NCBI GenBank assembly: GCA_034359265.1
Contig: CP136891.1
Location: forward strand, 49,158,001-49,222,000
Length of the DNA: 64,000 nt
DNA from: Canna indica
Taxonomy: Eukaryota; Streptophyta; Magnoliopsida; Zingiberales; Cannaceae
Direction of reading: 5' to 3'
Shown: positions 59,246 through 64,000 of the stretch, in pieces
Layout of the letters: each line of letters opens with the position of its first letter
How positions within the stretch are numbered: position 1 is the stretch's first letter
Program-made: the position numbers and the translations under genes
Notes under the pieces: generated by a model
Databases searched by the model: none
Told to the model about the DNA's origin: nothing
Seen by the model: the letters and a program-made list of their open reading frames with translations, nothing else

Positions 59246-60185
59246 GCGGGGGCACCCCCGACGACTTTCACGCTCGCGCGTGGGTCAATGCCGCAGGTGG
59301 CAGGGACCACGGTCACGTACATGGCTTCACAGACAGTGGTCATGCATGAGCCGTGCTCGGGCCACTTGGGGCACGGACCCCTCCGCTCGCCGGTTAGAGT
59401 CCCTCCACATTCCGGTCTTCGGATAAAAGTCGGATAATAGAATTGTATGAGCAGGTCACGCGTTAGAGTTGGATGATGGAGGAGATACATGCCATGTTGA
59501 GACATATCACAGGACAGTCCGACGGTAGCATCCCACCGACATTAGATCCATCGTCCTCGACCCATTCCACGCCAATCTAGACTCAAGCACTGCAGACCCT
59601 GCTGCATTATCCCGACCAACCTCCACCACAGTGAGACTTTATTTGATACTGTTGACTTGACTTATTTATGACTTGGATATTGTTTATGCATGACTTGCCT
59701 TGTGTTTCGATACTGTTGACTTTACATATACCTTACTTACAATAGTTTTGATCGTATCGTGTTGATACGATAATTTTGATTCGTATCGTGTTGATACGAT
59801 AGTTTTGGTTCGTATAGTTTTTATATGATTATTGATAATTATTATTATAAATATAATTATTTTGATGTTGTGAATGGATGTGTATGTGAGTGGATGTGTA
59901 TGTGAGTGGATGTGTGAGTTATGTATCGAGTTAAATAAATGTAACAATGGAAATTTCTAATTTTTAATTTTTCAGTGATAGGTTAACATCATCAGCGATG
60001 GCTTACACACGGTCGTCCGTTTGAAAGCCATCGCTGAAAGCTGCTCGTAATTCCTGGGCCGCAACCTTAAAGTCGTTGCTGATGAGCTACAGCAACAGTC
60101 AGCAACAGACCTTCAACAACGACTTTACCTAGGTCGTTGGTTGTAGCTGATAACAGTATCAACAACAACATTGGGGCCGTTACGG
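59246..60185 (+). pseudogene. CACTA remnant: Transposase_24 C-terminus and 3' end
   Basis: 59262-59420 reads LARGSMPQVAGTTVTYMASQ then VVMHEPCSGHL, aligning with LTHGCMWQASATIVYMALAQ in CACTA 2. A Met/Ile-rich coil (MEEIHAMLRHITGQ) and a Ser/Pro tail follow to a stop near 59632. After an AT-rich stretch, 59970-60185 has GCGATGGCT/AGCCATCGCTGA and CAACGACTTTA subterminal-type repeats. No terminal CACTA or TSD is found, so this is a truncated fourth element. Confidence 0.62.
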
Positions 60186-60189
60186 AGCC

Positions 60190-60630
60190 ATGGCTGATAA
60201 CGATACAGGGCTCGAAAAGTTTGCCTTTGCCCTGGTCATTTTGGCCCAGCGACTGAGATGCTATTTTTGGAGCCACCACATCCAGGTATGCAACAAACAG
60301 CGAATCAACCAATTGCTAACTAAACCCAAACTCGTGGGACAAATGATATCTTGGTCGATAGAGCTTTCAGAATTCAGCATCGAATACCAACCCAGGGATC
60401 CCATAAAGGCTCAAGCGCTTGCCGACTTTGTTATTGAATTCAGCAACCAGGGAGATACGCCTAAGCAAGAAGAAACCTGGACGTTATTTGTGGATAAGCC
60501 TCCAATGAAAAGGGGAGCGGGGTAGGCATCATTATGGAGAATGGTAAGGGAATCACCCTAGAACAATCTCTACAATTCTAGTTTAAAGCTAGCAATAACC
60601 AGACGGAGTACGAAGCTCTGATCGTTGGAC
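60190..60630 (+). pseudogene. Tat-lineage Ty3/gypsy RNase H fragment
   Basis: Reads FALVILAQRLRCYFWSHHIQ, then SWSIELSEFSIEYQPRDPIK, AQALADFVIEF, and after a linker TWTLFVDK and ASNNQTEYEAL. The second RNase H (archaeal type) after an inter-RNase linker is the hallmark of Tat/Ogre gypsy elements. It is cut within the EYEALIVG motif and continues as copia RNase H text. Confidence 0.8.
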
Positions 60631-60720
60631 GTGGTGATCTAAATGTTGGACGCGTCAACACGAATAATATGAATAATATGAATAATATGAATAATATGAG
60701 GCAACTTTTTATCATATACT
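60631..60720 (+). pseudogene. Copia RNase H tail, element J
   Basis: GRGDLNVGRVNT matches the end of copia E pol (22917-22950). A (GAATAATAT)n repeat of four units follows at about 60663-60700, where element E has a single unit near 23090. Confidence 0.65.
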
Positions 60721-62500
60721 GCATCTATAGTTTTGTATATTAGATTGTGATGAACCCCATGAACCCAGGCAATTGATTCCAAGACCATGATGAGATCATG
60801 CCAGTGAGACTTGGAATCCAGATGCCCCTGTTCCAAATGTTCCCAGTTGTAGGATCACCAATTAGGGGATTGATGATTCCGGATAGACTGGTTCACTTGG
60901 TACATCCCTTATACGATAAGGGGTAGCTGATCTCATAGTTACCTATGAGACGTTATTAATGTACAAGTGCAGGTGCTCATTAGGGAATGAGTTCACTGAA
61001 CGGATCTACACGAGGAAAATAGAATGGAATCCTTACATGAGTGTCAATTGGATATTCCTCGGGTGATAGTAGGTGCAAGCAGTCCTTGGACCTGAGGTTG
61101 TCATGGTTACCTTGTGAGTGATGACCCATTGCTTTGGTTCTATCCCTACATGGCCCTCAGCATCATGTGCCGGGTATTACTGGGCATGAGGAAGCATTCA
61201 TGAAGATAGGTGAGCAACCAACATGGAATCGGTTACTCCTAGTGAGAGAAGATAATGTCCTATGTGTCCCTACAAGTGTCGACTCGGGAATCTCTGGCCA
61301 AAGTAGACAAGAAGGTCAGGAAAATGTTTCTGACGTTTCATTATTGAGACGACATCTTGGCGAGTGGAATACATATGAATCGGTATTAGGATTTGACACT
61401 TGTAACCGAGGGACGTTGTAACTAAGGGACTCAGTTCCATGGTAACTAATCACCAAAGGAGGTTCGATCCCTGTAGACGTCAATCTTGACTTGTGAGTGG
61501 AGTCTCTCACGACCACACTAAAGGGGTTTAGTGGTGGCTCATAAGATTCGAATAGAAGTCATTCTATCGGATCTGACTCTCTGTTATGCATGACTCATTG
61601 TTGGCTTAGTGTGGGGCCCAATGGGTCACACACAATAGGCTAACCTCATAACGGACCTTATAAGATAAAGTCTGAATGTGGCCCTATATGTCTACTAGCA
61701 TGGACATGCTGCAATTCGATCATAGATCTCGTCTGTGGACATGATAAGAAAGATGTTTCCTATAGAAACGAATACGTGAGGAAGGATATCCTCGGTAACC
61801 CTAATTTGTAGGGCATCCCTAAATTGTAGGGATTGATACAAGATAAATCCTAATCAATGAGAATTTAATTTATAAAAATAAATTAAAGTTTGTATTTAGT
61901 TCGATTTAATTAATTTTGAATTAATTATAAATCTGTTAAATATAAATTATTATTTAGGTGGTAACCTATGCCCCTTATAAATAGATGGCCTAACCTCCTT
62001 CAAGGGGGTTAAGCAAATTAGTTAATGATCTTGGAGAAGAGCAAGGGCTTGGTTCTTGAGAGGCTTCTTGAAGAGAGAAGCTCCAAGAACTCCTCCTCAT
62101 CTCCTTGAAGGGCCAACCATCAAAAGCTTCCTTCCCTGGTTCTGTGAAGCCGATTAAAGATCCCTTCCTCTTGGGTGTGTCATCTACTTCATCTTCTTGG
62201 CGGAGTCCAAGAAGGACAGCGAGGTATTCCTTCAACTTCCTCCTCGTTCTGTGGTTTTCTCATCTCCTCTTCCTCCCTTTTGGTGCTCGGTTCTTGGTGG
62301 AAGGGCCGACTTCACCTTGATGCTTTTCACGGTTGAGATTGCCTCTCCATTGAGCCACAATGAGTCTTGGTGTTTGTTGCCACAATGAGCCACAAGGAGC
62401 ACCCATACCATCCGTAGTATAAGGTAAATCTTCTCCTTCTACTCATTGATTGAATTTTTAATTTGCTTTTTCTGTTGTGCTTCTTTTTCCCATCCCAACA
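60721..62500 (+). repeat. Copia LTR, element J (most complete copy)
   Basis: Runs from near the AGGCAAC sequence after the RNase H tail to CATCCCAACA before a primer site, with the TTATAAATAG box at 61975-61984. It is about 1.8 kb and includes the 5' part that element E's 5' LTR lacks. The exact TG start is uncertain. Open frames on both strands (61990-62388) are LTR text. Confidence 0.65.
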
Positions 62501-62501
62501 G

Positions 62502-62514
62502 TTGTATCAGAGCC
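62502..62514 (+). other. Primer binding site, copia J
   Basis: TTGTATCAGAGCC, one base from the initiator-Met tRNA complement, just after the LTR end. Confidence 0.75.
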
Positions 62515-63835
62515 ACCTTTAGCAATTATTTCAGAATTTTATTACGCGTTATTGTTGCGTTTATGAATCGTTCGCTCCCTAAATGTCATGTTGCCCGATT
62601 TTTATTTTCGGGGGTTCTTGAGTCGTTCTTTTGGCTCAATGGTTCATACGATGAATCGGGGTGGTAGCCTACTGTCCAAACTTGTCTTTGACAGTTTTCG
62701 AACTAAAGAACCCCACGGGTTCATGGTTGAACAACCCCGAAACGGTTCATACAATGAATCGGGGTGTTGTTTGGACCGTTTTGGGTGGAAACATAACCCA
62801 ATTAGCGTGTTTTCGGATTCTATTTTTTCCTTTCTTTTTATTAATTGTTAAGATGCATGAAAGGATGATTATGGATGAGCCCTATGTGCTGTGACTGTGT
62901 GTAAAATGTGGTTGTGTTAATTGCTTATAAATTTATGAAATTTCAACATTGGAACTTTTGAATAGGGCCTGCGTACCCTTGCCTTCCTCTTGAGAATTCT
63001 GATTTTAATCTTCTTCTCCCTCTCCTTAAACCTTTCTGCAAGGGTTGTTTGGGGTCTTCTTCTTTTTTTTTTGTAAAATTATAAGTTTAGGGGTAGATTC
63101 GCGACGAGCACACTTGCTGCTCCATTTTGGCACGCGCGCAAAGAGGAGGTGTTCGGCACCATGATGATGACGACTTGAACCCCGGGAAGGCACTGATGGA
63201 ATTGGCAACCTTCAAGATGTTTTTGGGCAGCGCCTTGGTGAGTCGGAGCTCCCTAAATCCCTTGGATGATGGCCTTGGTTCGCCCGGTGGCTCGGGTGGA
63301 ACCCTTAGAACATCCATAATCATCCTTATTTACTTTATGCTTTTATTTATTGCTTTCGCTTCAATTGTTGATAGCTTAGATAATTATAATTACATGAAGA
63401 AACCCTCCAATAATATTGAGTCCGAATCGCTAAGATATTAAGAACAGTCACGCCTTCCATCGTAATGAGGTACAAGTGTGTCTATTGTGATAAGGGGTTT
63501 ATTGTGCAAACACAAGACATTTTGTGCTAATAGACACGTTGCATCTCGTATGGCACATACCCTTGTGTCTACTAACGAGGGCTTCCTCCTTCCCAATAGG
63601 AGGGTCATTTGGGAACCATCTTCCCCTAAGGAAGTCTACTAACGAAGTCTACTAAGTGGGGTTCCATCTTCCCCTAAGGAAGTCTACTAACGAGGGCTTC
63701 CTCCTTCCCAATAGGAGGGTCATTTGGGAACCAAAAAAATTAGTGGGAGCCATGATTATTCAATTGACCTTAATAATCATGCATATAACATATCTGCTCA
63801 TTTATGACTTTTCTTTTCATTGTAGCATATTAAAC
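62515..63835 (+). other. Leader of copia J with a tandem duplication
   Basis: Matches the copia E leader. At 63570-63733 a block of about 80 bases (GAAGTCTACTAACGAGGGCT ... GTCATTTGGGAACC) is present twice, once in copy B and absent in E. Open frames here carry no known domain. Confidence 0.6.
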
Positions 63836-64000
63836 ATGTCATCTACACTGTCATTGCGAAGCATACTTGATGCAAATAAACTCACTGGACTGAATTATGT
63901 CGATTGGTTGCGAAACCTGAGGATTGTCCTCACCTAGGAGAGACTTTCCTATATTCTTGATAACAGGCCACCGAATGCCCTTTCCCAAAGGGCTATCGAG
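63836..64000 (+). pseudogene. Copia gag start, element J, cut by window end
   Basis: Starts MSSTLSLRSILDANKLTG and continues VDWLRNLRIVLT, then a TAG where E has CAG (TQERLS), and on to the window edge (NRPPNALSQRA). It keeps the Arg codon that is a stop in E. The remainder lies outside the window. Confidence 0.8.

Noticed and set aside
59176..59505. 109-codon minus-strand frame
   Set aside because: It is the shadow of the gag end and CACTA transposase tail read on the plus strand.

Overview
The window is nuclear DNA from a flowering plant. The evidence is a multi-exon GH1 beta-glucosidase gene with plant-type introns, CACTA (En/Spm) transposons, Ty3/gypsy and Ty1/copia LTR retrotransposons primed by the initiator-Met tRNA, and a block of plastid rpoC1-rpoC2 DNA. 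I cannot name the species. Almost nothing is an intact host gene. The two GH1 copies are both broken, and the rest is nested transposable-element sequence.

Layout. 1-1103 holds the N-terminal exons of GH1 copy 1 (minus strand, cut by the window edge). 1104-2703 is its 5' flank with an LTR-like stretch. 2704-7477 and 16534-17306 are one minus-strand gypsy remnant (A), split by a 9,056-bp CACTA element (7478-16533) with a TCA target duplication. That CACTA carries no recognisable transposase. Inside it are a mitochondrial-looking block, most of plastid rpoC1 exon 2, the start of rpoC2, and exon fragments of nuclear genes (a protein kinase and a Mei2-like RRM protein). 17307-23935 is a decayed plus-strand copia element (E). 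23940-26422 is a truncated minus-strand copia (F). 26700-34720 is a minisatellite array interrupted by a solo LTR (TSD GACTG), itself interrupted by a second CACTA (28225-33135, TSD TAG) with a decayed Transposase_24-type gene. 34725-36553 are gypsy gag and LTR fragments.

36889-39954 is GH1 copy 2, with all 11 exons traceable but two stop codons, a 20-bp duplication and a probable splice-site loss. From here to 47646 the window repeats the order seen at 1-20090: GH1, flank, gypsy LTR-pol, copia LTR-gag. This is a segmental duplication that predates the first CACTA insertion. 47647-50664 contains two LTR segments in inverted orientation. 50669-53192 is gypsy C with pol deleted. 54098-59245 is gypsy D gag, interrupted by a third CACTA (54730-58390) that carries fragments of RPL11, a farnesol-dehydrogenase-like reductase and a YqgE/AlgH-family protein. 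59246-64000 has a CACTA transposase tail, a Tat-type RNase H fragment and the start of another copia copy.

The genes do not form a working pathway. What the window shows is a layered insertion history, and three CACTA elements of which two have collected host or organelle gene pieces.
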